Shown here: positions 36,400-48,370 of the stretch, piece by piece
Layout: each line of letters begins with the position of its first letter
Position numbering within the stretch: the first letter of the stretch is position 1
Assembly: GCF_964656455.1 (NCBI RefSeq)
Contig: NC_135721.1
Coordinates: 46,135,530-46,199,529, forward strand
Reading direction: 5' to 3'
DNA from: Halichoerus grypus
Lineage: Eukaryota > Chordata > Mammalia > Carnivora > Phocidae
DNA length: 64,000 nt
Notes under the pieces: model-generated
What the model saw: only the letters and a program-made list of their open reading frames with translations
What the model was told of the DNA's origin: nothing
Database searches by the model: none
Position numbers and translations under genes: made by a program

Positions 36400-37135
36400 C
36401 TTTTCATTGTTTTAACAGGGTCATACACGGTGCAAAAGGTTTTAACTTTGATAAAGGCCAAATTATCAGTTTTCCTTTTATGGATATGCCTTTCATGTCA
36501 GTTGTAAGGAGTCTTTTCCTAGTCCTGGAAATTCTATTTTTTTCTAAAAATTTTAGAATTTAGCATTTTACATTTAAGTTCATGATCCATTTTGAAATAA
36601 TTTTTATGTAACTTGTGAGACTTAGGTTGAGGTTCTTTTTTCTTTTCCTTTCTTTTTTTCTGTCTTTTTTTTTCTTTTTTGCCTATAGATGTTCAATTAT
36701 TCAAGCACCAATTGTTGCTGACAAACTATCTTTCTTCCATTGAATTTCTGGTCAAAAAAGCACTTGGGCTTATTTGTGTGGGTCTTTTTACAGGTTATCT
36801 ATTCCATTCCATTGATGAGTCTATCTCTCCTATTGCAGTTTATTTATCCTTACATATAAATTTTAGAATAATTTTGTTTACATCTGTAAAAAATGTTTGC
36901 CTGGCAGGTTATGAGATTATGAGTTGCATTGAACATGGATAGTAACCGTGGAAGAATTGGTGTCTTACTATGTTAGGTCATCCAATCCATGAATAAAATA
37001 GGTTTCTCCATTTATGTAGATTTTTAAACTCTTTCATCAACATTTTATAGTTTTCAATATAAAAACCCTATAAATATTTTGATGGACTTACATCTAAGTA
37101 TTTCTTTTTTTTTTGAATGATTGTAATTTTTCCCA
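36400..37135 (-). repeat. Ancient L1 ORF2 relic
   Basis: Antisense L1 ORF2 text: AAGTTCATGATCCATTTTGA, AGCACCAATTGTTGCTGAC, TGTGTGGGTC, TTCCATTCCATTGATGAGTC, GTCATCCAATCCATGAATAA, TCTCCATTTATGTAGATTTT. It is strongly decayed. A plus-strand frame of 87 codons here is an accident of the antisense. Confidence 0.75.
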
Positions 37136-37139
37136 TTAT

Positions 37140-38340
37140 GGGGGGATATTAATGGGATATAATTGACAGACAGCACTGTATAAGTTTCAGGTGTATGGCA
37201 TAATGATGACATACATATAGTGTGAAATAATTACCATACAAGTTTAGTTAATGCCCATCACCTCATATAGATACCAAAAAATGTTTTTTTTCTTGTGATG
37301 AGTACTTTTAGGATTTACTCTCATTGCAACTTTCAAATATACCATACAGCAGTGTTAATTATAGTCATGATGTTGTACATTACATCTCCAGTACTTATTT
37401 ATAACTAGAAATTTATACCTTTTGACCACCTTCATTCACTTCCCCCAGTCCCCAGCCCCTAGCCTCCACCTCTGGTAGCCATAGTTTTCTATGAGTTTGT
37501 TCTTTTAAAAAATTCCACCTATAAGTGGGATCATAAAATATTTGTCTTTCTCTGTCTGCTGATTTCACTTAGCATAATGCTCTCAAGGTCCATCCATGTT
37601 GTTGTAAATGGCAGGATTCCCTTCCTTTTTATGACTGAATAGTATTCCATGGTGTGTGTGTGTGTGTGCGTGTGTGTGTGTATCACATTTTATTTATCTA
37701 TTCATCTGTTGATGGACACTTGGGTTGTTTTCTTGTCTTGACTACTGTAAGTAAAGCTGAAGTGAACATGGGAGTGCAGATATCTCTTCAACATAGTAAT
37801 ATTATTTCCTTCATATAAATGCCCAGAAGTGGAACTTATGGATCATATGATAAAAGCTTCTGCACAGCAAAAGAAACTATCAACAAAATGAAAAATCAGC
37901 CTATGGAATGGGAGAAAATAATTGCAAATCATATATCTGATATGAGATTAACACACTAGTATATAAAGAACTTATACAACTTGCTAGCAACAGTAAAAAA
38001 CAACAACAACAACAACTAAAACAATCTAATTTAAAAATGGGCAAAGGACTTGAATAGACATTTTTTTTCCAAAGACGATATTCAAATGTCCAATAGGTGT
38101 ATGAAAAGATGCTCAACATCATTTATCATCAGGGATATGCAAATCAAAACCACAATGGGATATCACCTCATACCTGATAAGATGTGTACTATCAAAAAGA
38201 CAAGAGATAATAAATACTGGTGAAGATGTGGAGAAAAGGGAACCCTTGTGCACTGTTAGTGGGAAATTGGTGCAACCACTATGGAAAAGAGAATGGAGGT
38301 TCCTCAAAAATTAAAAAAAAAAAGCTGCCATATGATCCAC
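37140..38340 (-). mobile_element. L1 (L1MA-like) with 5' inversion
   Basis: The left 700 bases are antisense L1 3' UTR and ORF2 end (TTGACAGACAGCACTGTATA, CTTAGCATAATGCTCTCAAG, GACTGAATAGTATTCCATGG, CCCAGAAGTGGAACTTATGG), reaching GATCATATG at 37841-37849. From about 37850 to 38340 the strand flips to sense ORF2 (AAAAGCTTCTGCACAGCAAA, AAATGGGCAAAGGACTTGAA, AAATCAAAACCACAATGGGA), ending in CATATGATCC. The two parts therefore abut in the consensus with a few bases overlap, as twin priming predicts. A (GT)n tract lies at 37652-37681. Confidence 0.8.
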
Positions 38341-38699
38341 ACTAACAGAGAAAAAGGGGCACCTTGTTACCATCACGTGAGGATTGAAGTCTAGGGTCCC
38401 CATGTGATCTTCACTGAAACCACAGGATTGGAGAGCTTCCTTAGTGGCTGGCAGGAAGGAAAATCCTGACTCCTTACTTGGCCTTCTCTACACTACCCTA
38501 GCAGAAATATCAGGGTGCTTTGTTGCAACCGCATGAGGATGGAAGTCTAGGCTTTCCACTCAGTCTTTGCTGGTGTGAGGCACAGTTTTTGCTGTGGTGT
38601 TTGGCTGGAGTAGAATGATTATAATCTAAAAGTTTCCTATTTTACTAGTTGTCTTTTTCCTGGTCTCTCAGCTACAGATAACAGGCTTTGTTGGGGTTG

Positions 38700-38700
<1 letters not shown>
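38341..38700. other. Unassigned, with a diverged internal duplication
   Basis: About 38356-38400 and 38513-38557 are similar (GTGAGGATTGAAGTCTAGGG versus ATGAGGATGGAAGTCTAGGC and flanks), 157 bases apart. Probably part of an old repeat, not named. Confidence 0.55.

Positions 38701-38733
<33 letters not shown>
38701..38733. repeat. (GT)n microsatellite
   Basis: About 16 GT units. The two plus-strand reading frames starting nearby are artefacts of this repeat. Confidence 0.95.
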
Positions 38734-38736
<3 letters not shown>

Positions 38737-40285
38737 GCACTCACTGGCATTTCCAGTTTGCTAGCTTCTTCAGCTGTAAGTCTGAGATATATGAAACAAG
38801 CAAAAAAAAAAAAAAAAAATCAGGGAATTCAACACCACTCCATTCCTTTGTTCCCAAAATTGCTTCATCTCTTTGCCTTTCAGAATATTCTTGTTTGTTT
38901 AAGACATATTTCCCAGGATTTTTAGTTTAGTGGAGGAACAAGGAAAAGTATACCCACTCCATCTATGTCCTGTATTTTCATTAGTTAAGTCTATCAAATC
39001 TATAGGGCAAAGCCAAGTGAGGCTATTTATTGTAGGCCTTGCCTCCTAAGTAAGAAGCAAGTATGAACACATATAAGGACATGAACTGCCAAGAAGAATA
39101 GGAGGAAATAAAAGAAAAGGAAATGAATCCCAGAAAATCACTCTCTAGCATTTTGGCCAAATACACATACTCATCCTCCACCCAGACACACTTGTAGGAG
39201 TGATGGATGAAGAAAGGAACCATTGAGCTCCCCTTGGAAACAAAGAAGCTGAAGTATAGACTCTTGGTCACTCAGTGGTGTGAATCTTCCCATCAAGGGA
39301 GAACATTGGCAAAGGATAAGAAAAGTTCTGTTAAATCTTTGTGCCCACTTTCAGTTGCTCTGAGAACCCAGGAAAAAGGGTACAAATCCTCAAATCCTTC
39401 AAGCATGAAGATCTTTTTTCTTTTGCACCCAAATCTATCTATATCTCTCCAGATAGGTTATTAAGTGTATCTCAAAGCACATAGTCTACTCCGTAGAGAG
39501 ATCCCCTGTCTAGATTATGACAGTCCTGACGTCCAGTCAAGTGCACCAGATGAGAGTGAAGATCTTGATCATAACTAATGTGCTGAAAGTATACAATGCC
39601 TCCAATTTCCCTGCACCCTATAAAGTTCTGATATGTCAGCTCCCCCATCAGCAAATCCACTCAGGATCCTGCAGTTGCATTAAATCTAAAACAAAATTAA
39701 TTACTTTCGTTTCTCCCCAGAGGTAAATTTAGGAACACAGTGTCGACAAAGATGGCATGCCATCTCCTTCATCATTTTCTAATTAGACTTAGTCCCACTT
39801 AAAAGGATCTCACGCGAATCACAGAGGGGATGTGAATTGCTCTCCAGGGATGCCTTCTTCAGCAACTGATGTATACCCTTAAGAAGCACTCCAGTTTTCT
39901 ATAATTCCAGAGTAATAACAGGAAACATTCCAAACATCCAGCTCTTAAACACCATTTCCCTTGACAAGTTTATGCTCCCAATATCCAATCCCATGGAACC
40001 TAGAGGTACACTCGTATTACCAGATTAGAGCAGATAGCGTTATTTGGAACAAAAATGGTACACAGAGAAAATATGAAGAAAAAAAAAAAGCTTTTTAAAA
40101 AAAATTTTTATCTTCACCAATGGTAAATAAATCCATGCTGGTTTAGCCAGAAATTGATACTTGTGATCTTTATACTCAATTGGGAGAAGTCTTCTATCAA
40201 AAGACTAATTTGACACTCTGCTTCCAAAATCCTAAGGGGGAAAAATCCACTACTTAAAATATCTTTTCTCTCTAAGAGAGCATAT
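38734..40285. other. Unassigned sequence, no gene seen
   Basis: Includes an A-run at about 38801-38819 and another near 40078-40089. Short frames on both strands have no recognised domain. Confidence 0.5.
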
Positions 40286-40302
40286 CAAACACACTTGCTT
40301 TT

Positions 40303-40505
40303 TAAAAAAAAAAGATTTATTTATTTATTTGAGAGAGAGAGAGCATGAGTGGAGGGAGGGGCAGAGGCAGAGGGTGAGAGAATCTCAAGCAGACTCCCTG
40401 CTGAACACAGAGCCTGTTGCGGGGCTCCGTCCCAGGACCCTGAGATCATGACCTGAGCTGAAATCAAGAGTCAGATGCTTAACCGCCTGAGCCCCCAAAG
40501 CACCG
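40303..40505 (-). repeat. CAN-SINE (minus)
   Basis: Antisense CAN-SINE: AAAGATTTATTTATTTATTT, TCTCAAGCAGACTCCCTGCT, GATCATGACCTGAGCTGAAA. A 17-base duplication with one mismatch, CAAACACACTTGCTTTT / CAAACACACCTGCTTTT, is at 40286-40302 and 40506-40522. The head end reads GCCCCCAAAGCACCG and is mutated. Confidence 0.95.
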
Positions 40506-40522
40506 CAAACACACCTGCTTTT

Positions 40523-41330
40523 AAAAAAATTGTAAAATTTAGAAACTAAAATGGCTTTATTGCCCATCCTCTCAATCTTTATGGACATTACCTCCTTCCT
40601 TTCAGTGTGTGTACCAAACATTTAAAAATTCCATTTCCTTTTAAAGTTTCAGTTGATCCCTGTGTTTCTTTATAACTGAATGATTAATAATGAGCCTTGA
40701 CCAGAGAGACAATATCTAATCTCTATACATACAGGGCTCCCCATGCTAATCCCAGGCAATTCTCCAAGCACATGTCATGATATTAAATGTTCCACGGTCC
40801 CTGTTTTCTGCCCTCATCTGGATGTTTTCGATCCCCGGAAATATCCTAAGGCTTTCTGAGCTCTGTGCTGCCATGTTTCTGCCTGGAAGGCTACTGCTTT
40901 TGCTTTCTTCTTTTGTATTCCTTCAGCCTGAGCATCCTGCTTCTGGGCAGATCGTTGCCCTGTTCTCTCAGTTGTCCTGTTAGAGAATTTCTCGCAATAG
41001 CTAACGAGCTAGGAACTGTCCGTACCGCGGGAGGCGCCTTCCTTGAGGAGCTATTAAGCAGTGCTGCAGCAGGCACCATGTGCTCTTTTCCCAAACCGCA
41101 TCTTTTGACAACTTTTTAAATTCCTGAGGTCATAAACGTCCCCCTCTTTCTGTTTCTCATTTCTCTGGGACCCATTTCCATTTCTCTTTAATGCCTCCTA
41201 ATTCCTTTCAAGCTACTTCAAATTGATCCCATTCCTTTTCTACCATATGTAGGTATTCACTTTGCTCAATCTAATTGTTTCCTCTCTTTCCCTTTCTATT
41301 TCTCATAAATCTTGCTTGAATTTCAGCATC
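40523..41330. other. Unassigned, slightly GC-richer part
   Basis: 40800-41080 is less AT-rich, with open frames of 67-84 codons on both strands. No protein family is seen, and the overlap on opposite strands argues against coding. Confidence 0.45.
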
Positions 41331-41344
41331 AGAATCCATTTTCA

Positions 41345-41500
41345 GGGGCACCTGGGTGGCTCAGGTCATGATCTAGGGTCCTGGGATCGAGCCCCGCATT
41401 GGGATCTCTGTTCAGCAGGGAATCTGCTTCTCCCTCTCACTCTCCCTCTGTGTTCTCTCTCTTTCTCAAATAAATAAGTAAAATCTTAAAAAGAAAAGAA
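41345..41500 (+). repeat. CAN-SINE with 29-base internal deletion
   Basis: The head runs GGTGGCTCAG straight into GTCATGATCTAGGG. The TTGGTTAAGCG...CGGCTCAG part present in other copies is missing, and the break falls between two GGCTCAG repeats. The 14-base duplication AGAATCCATTTTCA at 41331-41344 and 41501-41514 is perfect. The lost part adjoins the A-box of the RNA polymerase III promoter. Confidence 0.95.
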
Positions 41501-41514
41501 AGAATCCATTTTCA

Positions 41515-42497
41515 TCCAACCCTATTTATCTTTGAGTTTCTGATATTCAAAGCCAAAGGAAAAATTGTAATAACATGCCTATTTGTGAAGCCCTTTTAAC
41601 TTTTTTCATTCAATTGTTTCTCTGTTTCTTACCCACACTGTCCACAATTTCTAAAACCTGACTTTTCCAAATGTTTAAAAGTTTCTTTCTTAGTCTTGAT
41701 TGCTGCACTTCCATTGAGATCTCTTTCCTAAGCAATCTAAGAAGAGAACACACCTCTTACCTACTTTCCTAACTCCCACAACAAGAAAGAAGTGGTCTTG
41801 TTCCTTTTTACCTTTCTGTTCACAAACACACTTTAGTTAAAACGATGTTCTACATTTTCCAAATTCATGGCTATTATAAATATGCAGACCTTTGCCAATC
41901 TCTCAGCCTTATATACAATGCAGGATAAAGAGAAAAAGAATTTATACCAAGAACCAAAATACTCAACACATTGGCACCCTGCCAGACCTAATGGACACAC
42001 TTTCCAAGGAGCTGATCCAGAGAAGAGTTCTTCAGCTCTTCAGACTGCCTGTGAAAATCTGCTGTCCCACCAGCAGTTTGTGGTTTCCTACGAAGTGTCC
42101 CAAGTCACTGAAATGAACCTCTATCTTTTCCAATATTTGTTTCTAATATTCTTTCTATAAAATACATTTTATTAGATCAGAAATTTAAGAAGGAAGTACC
42201 TGAGGCTTCTTACAATCTACACAGGACTTTACCTTCCTGAAAAAGTTATAGAATCTGTTTAGATTTTCTATTGCTTATTGAGGGGATTCACCAAGACCAT
42301 GTAATCTTTTATTGTCCTAAGATTTGATTCCACAACCCTAAGTTAGTCTTCTGTTTAGATAAGCTGGTATGCTATAGAATGTTGGTTCATTTTATAGGCT
42401 ACTAGTTAGGAACTACTGCCAAAAATAACAGCAGTTTTAACAGCACCCTGTCTCTTTTCTCTGAGGATGGTACCTTAATATCAGGCCTCCAGATTAG
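41515..42497. other. Unassigned sequence
   Basis: AT-rich. A 97-codon plus-strand frame at 41867-42160 shows no recognisable family, so no gene is called. Confidence 0.5.
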
Positions 42498-42804
42498 ATC
42501 TGTATGATAGAAATATAATGCTAATCTCATATATAATTTAAAATTTCCTTACAGTCACACTAAAGAAGCAAAAAGTAATAGGTGAAATTATATTTTGTAT
42601 AACCCAATACATCCAATATATTTCATAGACAATTAAGAAGATACCTTAAACTCTTGTGTTTTTTTTTTCTTGTTTTCTTGTTTTTCTAAATCATTACAAT
42701 CTGGTGTGCATTTTACAGTTAAAGGACATATCAGTTTGGAGTAGCCACACTAAAGGTGCTCAGTAGCCACATGTGGCTAGTGGCTACTGTATTGGGCAAC
42801 ACAG
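42498..42804. repeat. hAT (Charlie-type) non-autonomous MER element, near full length
   Basis: Begins TGTATGATAGAAATATAATG and ends GGCTACTGTATTGGGCAACA, imperfect ends of the well-known mammalian family marked by CAGTAGCCACATGTGGCTAG near the right end. The middle (AATAGGTGAAATTATATTTT, TAACCCAATACATCC) is in the expected order. About 307 bases with no coding capacity. Exact family name not asserted. Confidence 0.8.
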
Positions 42805-43114
42805 TTCCGGCTGTTGTCGCTGACATTAAGAAAAGGCAAATCTGGAAGCAACAAGTAAAAAGAAAATCCCTCGCAAAGCTCAGAGCACAGGTGGACTGAA
42901 GCACCCACTTAGTCTTCCTATGAAAAAGTGGTGCCCAAGCAGATGGGGTCCCTCCATCCACCCGTGCCATACCACCTTTGCGGGCACACAATGAAAAGGA
43001 AATCATAAGTAAACGTCCATTACTTAGCTTTGAACTGGCTCTATCCCACAGTGAAGGTGAAAAGGGGAGACGAGAGCATGCTTTGACTCCCCCTACAGGC
43101 AAAAATTAGTGTAG
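42805..43114. other. Unassigned sequence
   Basis: A minus-strand frame of 123 codons covers 42731-43102 but runs into the hAT element and has no known domain; not called. Confidence 0.5.
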
Positions 43115-43310
43115 CAGAAAGCATGGATAGATCAGACCTAGGTTTGCGTTTATTAGCAATTTGCTAACTGTGGACCCAGAGTGATTTCCTTAGGTTCCCT
43201 TAGCCTTAGACACCTCAAGTATAAAATGGATATGATAATATATAACTGTCAGGGTGTGAGGAAAATAGCTCAGTGCTAGCAAAGAGTAAGTACTTAATAA
43301 ATGGTATGTG
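43115..43310 (+). repeat. MIR, near full length
   Basis: AAGCATGGATAGATCAGACC, AATTTGCTAACTGTGGACCC, TAAAATGGATATGATAATAT, AGAGTAAGTACTTAATAAAT follow MIR sense order. Confidence 0.8.
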
Positions 43311-46179
43311 GACATGAGCCAATATCCTTTATTTTTATTTTAACTTAAGAAACAAGAATATAGTGTTGCGTTTATTGGACTCATAAGGCTTTGAATTTAG
43401 AAAGTTTCCTTGGGTGTTATTTAGTTCCTCACCCTCATTACACACACAAAGAAACTGTATAAATATGGGCCACATATCCATTGAATTCTTAACTATTCCT
43501 TCTATAAAGAATTTAATTCTACAGGAATTGTCTGTTAACTGGATTCATCAGAGAATGAATAATTTTGGATTAGAGTATTTCTCATAAAGTTGTTGATATA
43601 TGTTCAAAATAGGTTTGAAGAACTTTTATTTTGTGAAAGTATTACTGCAATGTGTTTTATATGATCATGTCTTATTAAATGTACAAGTCTGTTTTATACA
43701 CTATAGAGCAAATCAGAAAGCCAAGAAGCAGTTAGACAACTAAAAAAGAGTGGCAGTGTCCTTTCGGATAAATAAGGGAAAATCAGTGATGTATTAAAGA
43801 TGAACAATATGGCTTCTGCATCCCTACAATGTCAGAGAAGATTCCTACAACTCCCTGTGTCATCAGATTTTTTTTTTTTTATAGGAGCGAACCTTTATAT
43901 AGTATTTGCAGCCAAGCCCACCAGAAGAAAAGAAAAATGAAATCACAACCATGACCAAATTAGTAAGGGAAGGTCAATGTTTCCTAAGAGGGAAGATGGG
44001 ACTGATTCAGGTAGACCTAAAAGAAAATTTCTAGATGCCTCCAAAAATCCATGTATGCCAGATTGTTTGTTTTCAACTCAGTATTGCTCCTGTCCCTCAC
44101 TTTCACTTTCTTCTAAATCACAGGGTAGAAGTCTAACACTACATATCCTAGAAGCCCGTTAACCCTGTGGTTCCAGGTTTGGGTAATCCTTGTGAGGAGA
44201 GGCATTCCTAAGAGAAGAAGTTATTATTCTTCAGAAGCAGATAGGGTAGGGAATATAATCTGAGATCATTGGTGGCCATAATGTCCTTTGGTCAGTACAG
44301 TAGGCAATATTCATTTTCGTGCTTTAAAATGGTACCTTATTTAGCCTTCTGGATAAAGAAATGGAGCAGACTTTGATATTATCTATTTATGTTCCAGCCC
44401 CAACATCAGAAATGACCCCTAATCTAAGAAATTACAGGCCTTTTTAAAGGACTGGAAACATAATTTGTCCAGTGAAGGTGTGATACTGGGCAGGATGCTA
44501 ATAGTCCTGTAAGTAAATAAAACTATGCTCCCAAAAGGATTTTCCAATACTACAGAACACGTATCCTGTATTTACCTGTCTAAAGAAGTTCAAAGAATGT
44601 CCTCTCTCTAAAGGATGGATTCTGAGGTAGCGTTTTTACAGCTGTCTTGGGAATTATTCATCTCTACTATATCCAAATGTGGGATCCAACCAGGTGGGGT
44701 TGTATTTTCCCTGTAGCTCCACTGTGATGGAATATATAAGGAGAGACCAGAAACTGGAACTACACATACTTACTATGTCAGAGAAAGCCCAAGAAACTCG
44801 GTTAAATGTACGTAGAGAAACTTCAAGTTGGGCAGCCATTTGACCTACAGCAGTAATTTGACCTAAACAGCAGTCGGAGACAAATAGCCTATTCTGAAAT
44901 GGTAGATATGCCCCAAATGGGCACAGTGACAGGGAATCCAGAAGTAGACTAAATTCCAAAAACAACAATGACCTACAGGCAGTAGCCAGCAGGACTGCAG
45001 TCAAAAGGCTAGAGTTTACAGTAAGGATTCTATGCTTTGGAAGATGGATAATTAGAGCAAAACCAACCCTAGGGAGACTGGAATATAGAGAGTTTGCTGA
45101 TTCATAGGAGATTGGTTATAAGGAGTAAGACGAGAAATTCTATTTCATAATGTTATACTAACAGTGGTCTTACCAATAGGATCAAAGTCCAAGTTTTCAC
45201 AGCTAGTCTACAAAGTCAAGGCCAGAGTGACTTAGCCCGAGGTATCTCCAAAATGAGAGGCTGAGTCCAGGATATGCAAGAAGGCAATTTAATTGAGAAC
45301 AGTTCAAAGGAAAAGGAGCTTAGGACATGTGAAAGTATGAAAAGGAGAAAAGCCAATATAAGGTGTATTTTTAGAAGTACAAGGCAATTGGGGCATAACC
45401 CCTTCTGGGACTTTTTGAAGAGCATACAGTGAGTCTCTCAGAATTATTTCTCCAAGGATGGACCAGGAAAAGTATTTTCTACCTTGGATCCATTTCCTAT
45501 TTTAGAATTGCTTCCCCTACCATGCCAATCAGCTTCAAGATCTCCACATTCTAGGTTTGCATGTTTGCTTAACAGTAACTCTCTGGCCAATTTCTGTACC
45601 CTGGAAAAGTCAGGGGCAAAAAGAGAGTCCAGAAGATGTCAGTAGGAGGTCATCAGAGAGTGGAAACCCATGTGGATGTGTCCACTCAGCTGTGGCTGAA
45701 AGCAGAGCCAGGTTGATAGAATTCAAGCCCGGTATAAGAGTCCTATATCTGCATGATTATAAAACAGGACTTAAATTTAAATACAGAATTCCACAGTGTT
45801 AACTTAAGGCTCCTTAAATCCCTGATGACAAATATTAGTTCCAGATATAGGGCAGGGATTAGCTTAGAGATAAGGGTTATGTGGTAATAGACCACAGAGG
45901 TGAGAGGAAACAGGGAGTCCTTGTTAAGATCTGCTTGCTTATATTTAGGGCCTATTGAAATGTCTGCAAATCCACAACTGCCCTCATTTTATGGACTTCC
46001 TTTTATATTTCCCTGTTCCATTTCCCTAGCTGATCTCAGCATTGCTCTAGAAGGCATCAGAGAATGAATGACATTGAGAACCACTGGCCTGGTGTACAAA
46101 CTACTCCAAAAGATAACTTTTGTTTTAGAGCTGAATGAAATATTCACATCCATGTGATCAGGTGCACTCGTGTGATAGG
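43311..46179. other. Unassigned sequence, no gene seen
   Basis: Includes a T-run at about 43869-43881. The stretch 44640-45440 has a minus-strand frame of 116 codons and text reminiscent of old LTR or MER sequence, but I cannot support a family. No exon is recognised. Confidence 0.4.
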
Positions 46180-46260
46180 CCAGGAGAGGCAAACATGGAG
46201 AGGTAAATGGATTCACTCAAGGTCTCTCAGTAATTTGGCACCAGGTTGGTATTTAGGGAA
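46180..46260 (-). repeat. Possible MIR fragment
   Basis: AGGTAAATGGATTCACTCAA, GGTCTCTCAGTAATTTGGCA resemble antisense MIR. Confidence 0.45.
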
Positions 46261-46296
46261 ACATGCTGGTAATTTCTTCAGGATTGAGGAATCTAA

Positions 46297-46375
46297 TTTT
46301 TTTTAATTTTTTAATTTATTTTTTTTTTACCCCAGGCCCCTCACTGACTCAAAAAAAAAAAAAAAAAAAAAAAAA
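46297..46375. repeat. T-rich / A-rich foldback
   Basis: A T-rich stretch (46297-46328), a 22-base C-rich spacer and a run of 25 A (46351-46375) form a strong potential hairpin. Confidence 0.8.
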
Positions 46376-46394
46376 GTACTTGTTGGAAAATCAC

Positions 46395-46645
46395 TTAGTA
46401 TTTTGCATTTGTGTAGTGGAAACAGTGTTCTGGCACCAACATACCTGAATTTAAATCTCTACTCTAACATTCCTTAGTTCTATCACATCCCAAGATTTAG
46501 TGTTTAAACTCTTTTGATTCTTTTTTAACTTAGCTATATATAGGGATAATTAGACTATCATTTCTAATCCCTTTTCCAGATTGTTGCGAAGTCAGATCCT
46601 GTAATGCATATAGAATAGAAGTGTTTTGTAAACTTGGTCACAGAA
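46395..46645 (+). repeat. MIR, diverged
   Basis: GTGGAAACAGTGTTCTGGCA, TGAATTTAAATCTCTACTCT, TAGGGATAATTAGACTATCA, AGATTGTTGCGAAG follow the MIR order. Confidence 0.65.
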
Positions 46646-48369
46646 ATGATGAAGTCAAGGGGCATTTTTGTGTCCTACCCCATGTGATGATGCTGGTAGC
46701 GATTCACGGTGATTACGTGTAAGCTTAAGGTGCAAGTTTTATGGTGATGGCTCAATATAAGTTTCATTTAATAATATTTATTTAATGTAAGATATGATTT
46801 GAGAAGCAGAGCACAATGCAAGAGAAAGCCAGCAAGACAGTTGTCTGGGCAGCCTTTCTATAAGACATGTTGAAATGTGTCCAAGGAACCAAAATATCAT
46901 TGGAAATGTGATCAGGAGGAAAAAACAAAACCTAAAACAGACACCTTTGTGGCTGAACATTGTACATGTTTAGAAGGAATACTTGATGAGAGCGTGGGTG
47001 GGGAATGCCCCAGAAATATAACTTATTATTTTGCGTACTTCATTTTAACTCTTCTTTTTGGAGTATCATTAAAGCCTTTCAGAGACTTAAATTATTCGCT
47101 CCCATTTTCAAGACTAATCCGTTGCTAAAATTATCAACACATGGCCATGGGGCTGCTCCCACGCTGATCCTTTGTTCTTTAGCATTGCCCACCTCCCACC
47201 CCCTCAAATCTTGCACTCATTCTTATTTCTGACATCATCAGGAGAGTCCAAGTCCAATCTTATGTTCTCCAGTGGAAGGACATGAAGTCAGCTACTCTCC
47301 ATGGAGAGAATATTTCAGAGGCCAGCAGCCAGGGCCCAGGAGAGCCACCCGAGCTCCTGGTGAGCACATGACATGCTGCTATAGGTGCTATTACTGGGCT
47401 GCTTGGTGAAAGAACTAGAAAAGATGTTTCTTTTCAGGAGTATAATTTTACTTTCTTTATTCTATAATTTTTATCTTTCTTTTTAGATAATCAAGTTACT
47501 CTCTCCTACTTTTCTTACGAAAGGAGGTTCAGGCAACCCATAAGAAGTTCTACTACATTGACAAATAAGACCAGAAGTAAATATTAATTTTTGCCAATCA
47601 GGCACAAAGATCAGTCATTGGTGATGGTTTATTCAGTGGTCTTCACAACTAAAAATTGAATTCTCCTTCTGCCATATGACTAAGATTTCTTTTAAATTAT
47701 AATGAAAATTATTCCACTGCACTAACATAATTATGTGAGAGACAATAGTATAAGGGAGTAGGAACGGATGCAATTTTTTGCTGAGAAAGGTAATTTGAAG
47801 ACATACACAGCTTAAACCCAGTGAAGACAGGAAATGAGATATAAATGAGTGAGCTAATTGCCAACATTCTAATTAAAAACCAACCTTGTTTGCAATTTTA
47901 ATATATTCTTTGACTTCAAATATGAAATAAGACCCAAAAAGAGAAAACAGCTGAAAGAAAGAGCACCCACATATATTTCAGAAAATTTCTTGTTTTGAAC
48001 AATTAAGAACAAATGCAAAAGAGACTTCAGAATTGATGAGAATTGTTTAAATGCTATTTAATTTGGAGGCAACTCCTCACAGATATTTTCTTTAATTTCT
48101 CTTTGCTCATCTTTTATTACTAAGAAGATTTGCATGAAAATAGAATCTTTGCTGCTTGAGGCTTTTGTTTTATTCTAATGACCTGATAAAAATAAAAGCT
48201 ATAATAGGTACAACATTATCTGATTCACCACATAACACAATGCTGTTTAAAAATAGGATAAGAGGAGACAAAATTATCTTTTTTACTTGAAGCTAGACAC
48301 CTTATTTTACCTTGCCTGGAAACCTAATCTGATAAACTCCTTTTGTGCTCAATATACTCTTTTAGTTCT
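46646..48369. other. Unassigned sequence, no gene seen
   Basis: AT-rich. Short plus-strand frames at 46877-47232 have no recognisable family. Confidence 0.5.
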
Positions 48370-48370
48370 T

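Noticed and set aside
38688..38930. Two plus-strand frames beginning with Val/Cys repeats
   Set aside because: They are translations of the (GT)n microsatellite.
42731..43102. 123-codon minus-strand frame
   Set aside because: It crosses the end of a hAT element and shows no family resemblance.
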